Assembly: GCA_900551355.1 (NCBI GenBank)
Contig: URVR01000121.1
Span: 1 to 5,283 of the forward strand
Length of the DNA stretch: 5,283 bases
Reading direction: 5' to 3'
DNA from: an uncultured Eubacteriales bacterium
GTDB lineage: Bacteria; Bacillota; Clostridia; Oscillospirales; Oscillospiraceae
Numbering within the stretch: the stretch's first letter is position 1; each line of letters begins with the position of its first letter. The position numbers and the translations under genes were made by a program. Shown one piece after another: positions 1 to 5,234 of this stretch. The notes beneath the pieces were generated by a model. It saw only the letters and a list, made by a program, of their open reading frames with translations, was not told the origin of the DNA and did no database searches.

Positions 1-502
1 GCAGCAGACGGGGCTGTGTGATGAGGGCGCGGGCCACGGCGGCCCGCTGCTTCTGCCCGCCGGACACCTCGTAGGGGTACTTCTTCAGCAGCTCCGTGAT
101 GCCCAGCTGCTCCGCCAGCGGACGCAGGCGGTCACGCATCTCGGAATAGGGCTTCCCCGCCAGCACCAGCGGCAGATAGATGTTGTCCTCCAGCGAGAAG
201 GTGTCCAGCAGGTTGAACTCCTGGAACACGAAGCCCAGATGGTCCCGGCGGAACGCGGCGGCGTCCGCCTCCTTCACAGCGGACAGGTCGCGGCCGTCCA
301 GCCGCACCGTGCCGGCGGTGGGGGTATCCAGCGCGGCAAGGATGTTCAGCAGCGTGGTCTTGCCGCTGCCGGACTCGCCCATGATGGCCACATATTCGCC
401 CTGCTCCACCGTGAACTCCACGTTATGCAGGGCCTCCACGCGGCTGCCGCCGAAGCGGGTGGTATACACCTTGCGCAGACCGCTGACTTCCAGAATCGAC
501 AT
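1..502 (-). CDS. BceA-like ABC transporter ATP-binding protein, 3' end missing at window edge
   Basis: This is the ATPase subunit of an ABC transporter of the MacB/LolD/BceA class, which powers a large permease at the cytoplasmic face of the membrane. Seen: 167 codons from an ATG at 502, with Walker A GESGSGKTT at residues 42-50 (Lys48), the Q-loop Gln94 in GFVFQEFNLL, and the ABC signature VSGGQKQR at 146-153. The window ends just before Walker B, so about a third of a usual 220-250-residue protein is missing. The start is fixed by AAAGGAGG (minus strand, 520-513), followed by a short spacer rich in T. It lies 110 bp downstream of a BceS-like kinase in the same direction, the gene order of bacitracin and lantibiotic resistance modules. 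The FtsX-like permease should be the next gene, outside the window. The Bce role is inferred from the neighbours; the ATPase alone would also fit a LolD-like exporter. Confidence 0.93.
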   Translation of the reverse strand, partial: MSILEVSGLRKVYTTRFGGSRVEALHNVEFTVEQGEYVAIMGESGSGKTTLLNILAALDTPTAGTVRLDGRDLSAVKEADAAAFRRDHLGFVFQEFNLLDTFSLEDNIYLPLVLAGKPYSEMRDRLRPLAEQLGITELLKKYPYEVSGGQKQRAAVARALITQPRLL

Positions 503-510
503 AAAAAAAC

Positions 511-520
511 GACCTCCTTT
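511..520 (-). promoter_or_regulatory. Ribosome binding site of the BceA-like gene
   Basis: The minus strand reads AAAGGAGGTC, a near-complete complement of the 16S 3' end. It is followed by GTTTTTTT and then the ATG at 502. The strong match and usual spacing decide this start. The seven-T run between ribosome binding site and start codon is unusual for such a GC-rich genome. Confidence 0.85.
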
Positions 521-534
521 TGTTTGCAGGCCAC

Positions 535-564
535 AGTATAGCAGGGGCGGGAAACGGCTGCCAT
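535..564 (-). promoter_or_regulatory. Candidate activator-dependent promoter for the BceA-like gene
   Basis: On the minus strand an extended -10, TGC followed by TATACT (540-535), lies about 33 bp before the bceA-like start codon. The -35 region is poor: ATGGCA at 564-559 with 18-bp spacing matches 4 of 6, and TGGCAG at 17 bp matches fewer. A good -10 with a weak -35 is typical of promoters that need an activator, which fits the BceR-type operator upstream. The transcription start would be near 528. This is inferred from sequence pattern only. Confidence 0.5.
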
Positions 565-588
565 GCGGTCAGCTTACATTTCCCGCCC
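545..588. repeat. Perfect 10-bp inverted repeat (hairpin) between kinase and ATPase genes
   Basis: The plus strand has GGGCGGGAAA at 545-554 and its exact reverse complement TTTCCCGCCC at 579-588, with a 24-nt loop. Within the loop GCTG (557-560) can pair with CAGC (570-573), which extends the fold. No T-run follows on either strand, so it is not a standard intrinsic terminator. In readthrough RNA from the kinase gene it would form a GC-rich hairpin just before the bceA-like promoter. It could serve as an RNA processing or stability element. As DNA, its arms flank the weak -35 and a TTACA half-site. Confidence 0.6.
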
Positions 589-594
589 TCATTC

Positions 595-608
595 TAACAG
601 AATTGTAA
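595..608. promoter_or_regulatory. Putative BceR-type operator upstream of the BceA-like gene
   Basis: The sequence TAACA-GAAT-TGTAA matches exactly the TNACA-N4-TGTAA pattern known for response regulators of Bce-like systems. It sits directly after the kinase stop codon. Its centre is about 73 bp upstream of the predicted bceA transcription start, a usual place for an activator of the PhoB/OmpR family. A further TTACA half-site at 574-578 lies exactly 21 bp (two helical turns) away on the same face. Binding by the regulator encoded at 1614-2285 is inferred. Confidence 0.6.
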
Positions 609-612
609 GATT

Positions 613-1605
613 TCACTCCAGCGGGCCGGTGCGGCGGCTGAGCTCCAGCCGGATGACCGTCCCCTCCCCCACCGCGGACGCGGCGGTGATGGTGTGGCCC
701 AGATCCCGGCAGATGCGGCGGCACAGGTACAGGCCGATGCCGCTGGCCTGCCGGTGCGTCCGGCCGTTATGGCCGGTGTAGCCCCGGTCGAAGATCCGGG
801 GCAGATCCTCCGGTGCGATGCCAATGCCGGTGTCCCGGATGCACAGGGTGGCGGGCTGCTCCGCGTCGATGGTGATGCTGCCGCCCTCCGGTGTGTATTT
901 CAGGGCGTTGGACAGCACCTGCTCCACCACAAAGCCTAGCCACTTCTCGTCCGTCACCGCCGTCAGTCCCACCGGCTGATAGTGCAGCGTCAGCCGGCGG
1001 TCGATGAACTCCCCGGCGAATTTCCGCAGGCTCTGGCGGATCACATCGTCCACATCGCAGGCGCAGATGACATAGTCGCTGGTGCCCTCGTCCAGACGCA
1101 GATACATCAGCACCATGTCCACATACTGTTCGATGCGCAGCAGCTGGCTCATCAGCTTCCGCCCGTTGGGCGTGTCGTCCAGCTGGAGGGTCAGGCGCAT
1201 GGCGGCGATGGGCGTCTTGATCTGGTGGACCCATGCGGTGTAGTAGTCCACCATCTCCCGGTGGCGGGTGGTGTTGGCCGTCTCCCGCTCCGATGCGGCG
1301 CGGCGCAGCGCCTCGATGGCGGCCATGCAGTCCGCCTCGCCGATGGCCTCCGGGGCGGGCAGGGCCAGCAGCATGGCGTTGGCCGCCGTCCGCAGCTCCG
1401 CCATCCGCCGATGACGGCGGCAGGTGCAGGCATAGTCCCACGCCGCCGCAGCGCCGCATACCAGCAGGCACAGCGCCGCCGGATAGGCCACCGCCGCCAG
1501 CGGCAGCCGGTACAGTGCAAAGCTGCCCGCCAGCAGCGCGCAGCACAGCAGAAAGACAACCATCGCCAGCCGGTGCTGGCGGAGATAACGCCGAAAAAGT
1601 TCCAT
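613..1605 (-). CDS. BceS-like intramembrane-sensing sensor histidine kinase
   Basis: This membrane kinase (330 aa) should autophosphorylate and pass phosphate to the regulator encoded just upstream. Seen: two hydrophobic helices at about 13-32 and 36-56, separated by only a few residues, so there is no extracellular sensor domain. The phosphoacceptor His127 lies in WVHQIKTPI. The N box carries Asn233 in VLSNALKYTPEGG, the G1 box is DTGIGI (258-263), followed by the F box IFDRGYTG and the G2 box SGIGLYL (288-294). This build is the intramembrane-sensing class; in characterised Bce systems such kinases have no ligand-binding domain and read the activity of their partner BceAB transporter. The ATG at 1605 was chosen over upstream in-frame codons because it follows AAGGAG closely, gives a normal N-terminus and lies only 8 bp after the regulator stop. 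All catalytic motifs are present. Translation is probably coupled to the regulator. Confidence 0.95.
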   Translation of the reverse strand: MELFRRYLRQHRLAMVVFLLCCALLAGSFALYRLPLAAVAYPAALCLLVCGAAAAWDYACTCRRHRRMAELRTAANAMLLALPAPEAIGEADCMAAIEALRRAASERETANTTRHREMVDYYTAWVHQIKTPIAAMRLTLQLDDTPNGRKLMSQLLRIEQYVDMVLMYLRLDEGTSDYVICACDVDDVIRQSLRKFAGEFIDRRLTLHYQPVGLTAVTDEKWLGFVVEQVLSNALKYTPEGGSITIDAEQPATLCIRDTGIGIAPEDLPRIFDRGYTGHNGRTHRQASGIGLYLCRRICRDLGHTITAASAVGEGTVIRLELSRRTGPLE

Positions 1606-1613
1606 ATTGCTCC

Positions 1614-2285
1614 TTATTCCACCAGATAGCCCACGCCGTGGCGGGTGGTGATAAAGTCCTCCAGTCCCGCCGAGGCCAGCTTCCGGCGCAGGCGGTTGAC
1701 GTTGACCGTCAGGGTGTTCTCGTCCACGAAGCTGTCCGTCTCCCACAGGGTCTGCATCAGCTTCTCCCGGCTGACCACCTGCCCCGCCCGCTCCATCAGG
1801 CACAGCAGGATGCGGTACTCGTTCTTCGTCAGGTCGACGGCGGCGCCGCCGTACTCCAGCTTCTGTATATCGGTGCGCAGGCGGGCGCCCCGGCACACCG
1901 GCACCGGCGGCTGTACCGTGAAGTCGTAGGCCCGGCGCAGCAGCGCCTGCACCTTGGCCATCAGCACATTCCGGTCAAAGGGCTTGGCGATGAAGTCGTC
2001 GGCGCCCATGTTCATGGCCATGACGATGTTCATATTGTCCGCCGCCGAGGACAGGAAGATAATGGGCACACGGCTGCTTTTCCGGATCTGGCGGCACCAG
2101 TGATAGCCGTCGAAAAACGGCAGGGAGATGTCCAGCAGGATCAGGTGCGGGTCGTAGGCCGCCGCCTCCTCCGCCACGCGGCGGAAATCCGTGACGCAGC
2201 GCGCCTCCAGCGCCCAGGATCCCGCCTGCTCACAGACGGCCTGCGCGATGGCGGCGTCATCCTCCACGATGAAAATACGGTACAT
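1614..2285 (-). CDS. BceR-like OmpR/PhoB-family response regulator
   Basis: This 223-residue transcription regulator is activated by phosphorylation from the adjacent kinase. Seen: an N-terminal receiver domain (about 2-118) with the acidic pocket E8-D9-D10, phosphoacceptor Asp52 in LILLDISLP, Ser79 in FLSS and Lys101 in AKPF. A C-terminal winged helix-turn-helix (about 128-223) has LTKNEYRIL and the recognition-helix segment ENTLTVNVNRLRRKL, then GVGYLVE at the end. The stretch FDGYHWCRQIR and the ENTLTVNVNRLRRKL segment closely resemble what I remember of Bacillus BceR, so the subfamily call is strong. The start at 2285 follows a GGGAGGGGGAG purine run and gives the normal MYRIFIVEDD opening; an in-frame ATG at 2321 would fall upstream of the predicted transcription start. 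It is the first gene of the minus-strand operon. The probable target is the TNACA-N4-TGTAA site at 595-608. Confidence 0.95.
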   Translation of the reverse strand: MYRIFIVEDDAAIAQAVCEQAGSWALEARCVTDFRRVAEEAAAYDPHLILLDISLPFFDGYHWCRQIRKSSRVPIIFLSSAADNMNIVMAMNMGADDFIAKPFDRNVLMAKVQALLRRAYDFTVQPPVPVCRGARLRTDIQKLEYGGAAVDLTKNEYRILLCLMERAGQVVSREKLMQTLWETDSFVDENTLTVNVNRLRRKLASAGLEDFITTRHGVGYLVE

Positions 2286-2309
2286 GGCTCCCCCTCCCTC
2301 TCTGCAGCT

Positions 2310-2338
2310 ATGATAGCACACAGGCGCGCCGGTGGCAA
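2310..2338 (-). promoter_or_regulatory. Extended -10 promoter for the regulator-kinase operon
   Basis: The minus strand has TTGCCA (2338-2333), a 17-bp spacer and TATCAT (2315-2310), with TGC directly before the -10. Five of six bases match the -35 consensus and five of six the -10. The transcription start would be near 2303, leaving a leader of under 20 nt that holds the ribosome binding site. No dyad overlaps it, which suggests constitutive basal expression of regulator and kinase. Confidence 0.6.
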
Positions 2339-2372
2339 GCCGCCGGAGTTTAGGACTTTTTTAATTTTCCCC

Positions 2373-2401
2373 TTGACAAGGAACTGTATCATCCGTATAA
2401 T
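2373..2401 (+). promoter_or_regulatory. Perfect-consensus sigma-A promoter of the GntR-ABC operon
   Basis: TTGACA at 2373-2378 and TATAAT at 2396-2401 are separated by exactly 17 bp, a full match to the housekeeping consensus. The transcription start is expected near 2408, giving a leader of about 50 nt. Such a strong promoter implies control by repression, and a palindrome lies over its -10 and spacer. The AT-rich block stands out from the GC-rich surroundings. Confidence 0.85.
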
Positions 2402-2407
2402 ACAGTT
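2382..2407. promoter_or_regulatory. Operator O1: dyad AACTGTAT-N10-ATACAGTT over the -10
   Basis: AACTGTAT at 2382-2389 and its exact reverse complement ATACAGTT at 2400-2407 form an 8-bp perfect dyad with a 10-bp spacer. It covers the promoter spacer, the -10 and the approach to the start point, so a bound dimer would block RNA polymerase. The likely binder is the GntR protein encoded right downstream, acting as autorepressor. The binder is inferred; the dyad is seen directly. Confidence 0.7.
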
Positions 2408-2410
2408 AAC

Positions 2411-2436
2411 ATCCGTATTACACGAGTAATACAGTT
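2411..2436. promoter_or_regulatory. Operator O2: second tandem copy of the dyad just after the start point
   Basis: The same layout recurs 29 bp downstream: ATCCGTAT (2411-2418, 6 of 8 matches to the O1 left arm), a 10-bp spacer, and ATACAGTT (2429-2436, identical to the O1 right arm). The ten bases TAATACAGTT repeat exactly at 2398 and 2427. Inside O2 a shorter palindrome, GTATTAC-N4-GTAATAC (2415-2432), is perfect. It would lie at about +3 to +28 of the transcript, so it could add roadblock repression or cooperative binding. Confidence 0.6.
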
Positions 2437-2443
2437 CACAGAG

Positions 2444-2449
2444 AGGAGG
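2444..2449 (+). promoter_or_regulatory. Ribosome binding site deciding the GTG start of the GntR gene
   Basis: AGGAGG lies 8 nt before the GTG at 2458. It overlaps the alternative in-frame GTG at 2449, which excludes that longer start and shortens the protein by three residues to begin MISFQAF. Confidence 0.8.
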
Positions 2450-2457
2450 TGCGGCGC

Positions 2458-2847
2458 GTGATCTCATTCCAGGCGTTCCGTCAGACGGACGGCACGCCCA
2501 TCTATCTCCAGATCATCCGCTATATCCAGCAGGGGCTGGCGGCGGGCACCATACGGGACGGCGATGAGCTGCCCTCCCGGCGGGTGCTGTCGGCGCTGCT
2601 GGCGGTGAACCCCAACACGGTGCAGAAGGCCTTCCGCCTGCTGGAGGACGAGGGACTGGTCACATCCCGTGCCGGGGCCAAGAGCTATATTCAGGCCGCG
2701 CCGGAGCAGATCGCCGTCCTGCGGCGGGAGCTGCTGGAAACGGAGCTGCAGACCATGGTGGACGCGGCCCGGCGCATGGGTCTGACCCGGGAGGAGGCCC
2801 ACCGCCTGCTGGACACACTGTATGACAAGGAGGGAACGGACGCATGA
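2458..2847 (+). CDS. YtrA-type GntR-family transcriptional repressor
   Basis: This is a short (129 aa) DNA-binding regulator. Seen: a GntR winged helix-turn-helix at about 12-80, with TPIYLQIIRYIQQGLAAG, the ELPSRRVLSALLAVNPNTV core and the recognition segment QKAFRLLEDEGLVTSRAG. Only a short helical tail (about 85-125) follows, with no FCD, UTRA or aminotransferase domain; that size and shape define the YtrA subfamily. Known members repress their own operon encoding an ABC transporter, often induced by cell-wall antibiotics. A GTG at 2458 is chosen because AGGAGG (2444-2449) sits 8 nt before it; the in-frame GTG at 2449 overlaps that site and cannot use it. The stop overlaps the next gene by ATGA. 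The tandem dyads over its promoter are its probable operators. The inducing signal cannot be read from sequence. Confidence 0.93.
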   Translation: MISFQAFRQTDGTPIYLQIIRYIQQGLAAGTIRDGDELPSRRVLSALLAVNPNTVQKAFRLLEDEGLVTSRAGAKSYIQAAPEQIAVLRRELLETELQTMVDAARRMGLTREEAHRLLDTLYDKEGTDA

Positions 2848-3650
2848 GAAAGCATCTATCCGTGCTGGCGCTGGCGGCGCGCGGCACCGTATGCAAAGTC
2901 ATTGCCGTCACGCTGCTGGCCGCGGTGCTGGCCGGCGCGCTGCTGTGGCTGGTGCCGGCGTATGAGGATCGCGTCGTCTACGCCAACGAGGACGGCAGCG
3001 TAACGTCAGAGTACTACCCCAGCGATTTCAAGTACCTGCCGGCCAAGACCGGCGCGGCGGCCGTCTGCGCCGTGGGCTTCGCCGCCCTGCTGGCGGTGCT
3101 GAGCCTCAACGGCTGCGGCTACGGAGCCAAGCCCGGCCTGACCGTGCGGCGGCTGCGGATCGGCGAGGACAGCCTCTGCCTGTGGTGGTCGCTGTATAAC
3201 GCCGTGTGTGTCCTGTTTTACTGGGCGGTGATGGCGGCGGTGTGCGTCGCGGTGGTAAAGCTGCGCATCGACACCGTGCAGATGCCCTACGGCAGCTATA
3301 CGCCGGGGCCGCAGACGCTGCTGCTGACCGTGTATTCGGGCGCCTTCCTGCACCACCTGCTGCCCCTGCGGGACGCCGCCGTGTGGCTGGAAAACCTGCT
3401 GCTGACGGCGCTGTGCGCCGTGTCGGCCGCCCGGTTCTCCCACGCCCAGCGCCGGGGCAGCTTCAGCATCGCCCCCTTCATCGCGCTGGCGCTGACTGTG
3501 GGCAGCTTTTTCTTCCGGATGGGCTCCAGCACCACCATTCTGCTGTGCATGGTCACGGCGGCGGCGCTGGGCATCACCATGATGCAGTTTCTGAAAGGAG
3601 CGACGGACGATGACGCAAAAACGGACTTCCGCACTGCGCAGGACGCTTGA
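2844..3650 (+). CDS. Multi-pass membrane protein, probable ABC-2-type permease subunit
   Basis: This 268-residue integral membrane protein probably forms part of the translocation path of the exporter energised by the ATPase at 4166-4906. Seen: hydrophobic helices at about 18-38, 68-88, 115-139, 157-174, 181-197, 208-224 and 228-247. A polar loop with several acidic and tyrosine residues (about 40-65) follows the first helix and is probably outside the cell. The tail after 250 is charged and cytoplasmic. No catalytic motif is seen. The start overlaps the GntR stop (ATGA), and AAGGAGG at 2827-2833 lies 10 nt upstream, so translation is coupled. The last 41 bp overlap the next membrane gene. 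The permease call rests on topology and operon position, not on a recognised motif; the exact family is unknown to me. Confidence 0.8.
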   Translation: MRKHLSVLALAARGTVCKVIAVTLLAAVLAGALLWLVPAYEDRVVYANEDGSVTSEYYPSDFKYLPAKTGAAAVCAVGFAALLAVLSLNGCGYGAKPGLTVRRLRIGEDSLCLWWSLYNAVCVLFYWAVMAAVCVAVVKLRIDTVQMPYGSYTPGPQTLLLTVYSGAFLHHLLPLRDAAVWLENLLLTALCAVSAARFSHAQRRGSFSIAPFIALALTVGSFFFRMGSSTTILLCMVTAAALGITMMQFLKGATDDDAKTDFRTAQDA

Positions 3651-4152
3651 GCGCGTCCTGCCCCCCAACGTACCGACGGACACCATGTACGGCATCATCA
3701 TCGGCAGCCTGGGTCTGGGCGCCCTTGTGTCCGCCATCGACTTCACCGTCCGCTACAGCAGCGTCTACCGGGGCCTGTTCTACTGGGACGGACGGCTGAT
3801 GGACACGGCGCTGATGAACCACTTCTCCGCCTATGCGGAATCGGTGGTCATCGTGTTCGGCGTGGTGGTGCTGCTGGCGCTGCTGTCCGCCGTGATGCTG
3901 TACAGCTCCTACTATCTGGACGGACGCAGCATCTATCTCATGCGCCGCCTGCCCGACGGGCGGCAGACCCTGCGGCGGCAGGTGTGGACAGTGCCGCTGC
4001 TGTGGGCCGCGTGCGCCGCGGCGCTGTGCGCGCTGGTGCTGGCCCTGTGCTACGGGGCGTGGTACTGCATCACCCCCAACCAGTGCCTGCCCACGGCGGA
4101 GAACGTCCAGCGGGTCATGAACGCCATCGCGGCGTCGCCCTATTCCAGCTAA
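3610..4152 (+). CDS. Small 3-TM membrane protein, probable second ABC permease subunit
   Basis: This 180-residue protein has hydrophobic helices at about 25-43, 78-100 and 127-152, with an N-terminal basic cytoplasmic segment and a C-terminal tail that is probably outside the cell. The segment SIYLMRRLPDGR (about 107-118) between helices 2 and 3 is a basic cytoplasmic loop of a kind found in ABC-2-type permeases of gut Firmicutes; it may contact the ATPase. Three helices are few for an ABC permease (six is usual), so it probably works as a heteromer with the preceding 7-helix protein. The start is set by GAAAGGAG (3593-3600), 9 nt upstream, and overlaps the previous gene by 41 bp in another frame. 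The stop TAA overlaps the ribosome binding site of the ATPase gene. Function is inferred from context. Confidence 0.78.
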   Translation: MTQKRTSALRRTLERVLPPNVPTDTMYGIIIGSLGLGALVSAIDFTVRYSSVYRGLFYWDGRLMDTALMNHFSAYAESVVIVFGVVVLLALLSAVMLYSSYYLDGRSIYLMRRLPDGRQTLRRQVWTVPLLWAACAAALCALVLALCYGAWYCITPNQCLPTAENVQRVMNAIAASPYSS

Positions 4153-4165
4153 GGAGGGAACGCAT

Positions 4166-4906
4166 ATGCTTGAGATCAACCATGTCAGCAAGAAATACGG
4201 TGCCAGGGAGGCGCTGCGCGACGTATCCCTGACGCTGCCCCGCGGGCAGATCGTGGGGCTGTTCGGTGAGAACGGCGCGGGCAAGACCACGCTGATGAAG
4301 TGCGTGCTGGGTCTTGTAAAGCACGAGGGCGCGGTGACGCTGGACGGCGCGGCCATCGACCGCACCAATATCGACCGGCTCAGCTTCGCCACCTGCGAGC
4401 ATTCCTTCTTCCCCGCCCTGACGCCGGCGGCCCACCGGGACTTCTGCGCCGCCCACTTCCCCCGGTTCAACAGCAGGCGGTTCCAGAGCCTGATGGAGTT
4501 CTTCTCCCTGCCCATGGATAAGAAGCTGCGCAGCTTCTCCGCCGGCATGCAGAACCAGTTCGAAGTCATCATGGCCCTGTCCCAGGGCGCGGACTACATC
4601 CTGATGGATGAGCCCTTCGCCGGCAACGACATCTTCAACCGGGAGGACTTCTACAAGGTGCTGCTGGGCATCCTGACGGAACAGGAGACGGTGCTGCTGA
4701 GCACCCACCTCATCGAGGAGGTGAAGGACTGCATCTCCCGGGCGGTGCTGATCCGGGAGGGTGCCATCGTGGGTGACTGCACCGTCGAGGCGCTGGAGGA
4801 ATCCGGCAAGGACCTGATGACCTATATCAAGGAGACGTATCACTACCGGCCCGACCGGGTCAGTCAGGCGCTGGACGCCCTGACGGACGGAGAGGAGGAC
4901 ACATGA
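4166..4906 (+). CDS. ABC-2-type transporter ATP-binding protein (YtrB/BcrA class)
   Basis: This 246-residue cytoplasmic ATPase should drive the two membrane proteins encoded upstream. Seen: Walker A GENGAGKTT (34-42, Lys40), signature FSAGM (124-128), Walker B YILMDEP (144-150, Asp148 and catalytic Glu149), D-loop region AGND and H-loop His181 in LLSTHLIEEV. The Q-loop position appears to hold Glu78 (CEHSFF) in place of Gln, and the signature departs from LSGGQ. Both are tolerated in YtrB/BcrA-type exporters, and the remaining motifs suggest it is active. The C-terminal part (about 200-246) is a short acidic extension. The start is set by AAGGAGGG (4151-4158) at normal spacing. The stop overlaps the next start as ATGA. 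Its operon with a YtrA-type repressor points to envelope-stress or antimicrobial export, but the substrate is unknown. Confidence 0.95.
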   Translation: MLEINHVSKKYGAREALRDVSLTLPRGQIVGLFGENGAGKTTLMKCVLGLVKHEGAVTLDGAAIDRTNIDRLSFATCEHSFFPALTPAAHRDFCAAHFPRFNSRRFQSLMEFFSLPMDKKLRSFSAGMQNQFEVIMALSQGADYILMDEPFAGNDIFNREDFYKVLLGILTEQETVLLSTHLIEEVKDCISRAVLIREGAIVGDCTVEALEESGKDLMTYIKETYHYRPDRVSQALDALTDGEEDT

Positions 4907-5234
4907 AACGGAGCCTTGCGGCCACGGCGGCACTGCTGGTGCTGGCAGCCGTCATCCTGACCACGTTTTCCCTGCGGCTGGACAGCACCGCCACCCCCCT
5001 GCCCGTCACTGTCAAGGCCTCACGGGGCGATGTGGCGGCGGCGGAGGGCCTGCGCTTCCACACCGCCACCAAGTACGGCACCCAGCTGCGCTGGGACACC
5101 GAGTACGACGTGGGCAGCAACACATGGGGCACCGTCCACACCCTCTCCGGCGGTACGGGAAACGGACGGCTTTACTACTACGACCGGCGGGAGGACCTGT
5201 ACGACAGCAGTGACAACAACCGGCGGTACATCTC
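4903..5234 (+). CDS. Unidentified membrane-anchored extracytoplasmic protein, truncated at contig end
   Basis: I do not recognise this protein. Seen: 110 complete codons from an ATG that overlaps the ATPase stop, with GAGGAGG just upstream (about 4892-4898). The N-terminus is a basic MKR followed by a hydrophobic stretch (about 5-22, rich in Ala and Leu), which would act as a signal peptide or single membrane anchor; no lipobox Cys is present. The rest is polar and rich in Asp, Gly, Thr, Tyr and Arg (for example YYYDRREDLYDSSDNN at 91-106), as in a secreted beta-rich domain. No repeats or catalytic motif are visible. Reading continues in frame into adapter bases from 5235, so residues from codon 111 on are artificial. 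As the last visible gene of the GntR-ABC operon it may be a surface accessory or sensor of the exporter, which is inference. Confidence 0.75.

Noticed and set aside
1606..1896. N-terminal extension of the kinase frame
   Set aside because: The extra 97 codons overlap the regulator gene and are Arg/Pro/Gly-rich noise. The ATG at 1605 has a ribosome binding site and begins a normal membrane helix.
2329..2362. Possible terminator: stem CCGGTGGC/GCCGCCGG followed by a T-run
   Set aside because: The stem has almost no loop and a wobble pair, the T-run starts about 10 nt later, and no plus-strand gene precedes it. It overlaps the minus-strand promoter.
1233..2429. Long plus-strand reading frame (398 aa) opposite the kinase and regulator
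   Set aside because: It is antisense to two clear genes, has low-complexity Pro/Arg/Ala/His-rich content typical of GC-rich shadow frames, and has no ribosome binding site.
3574..4933. Long minus-strand frames (332 and 272 aa) across the exporter operon
   Set aside because: They lie opposite the 3-TM protein and ABC ATPase genes, show no domain motifs, and have composition of reverse-complement shadows.
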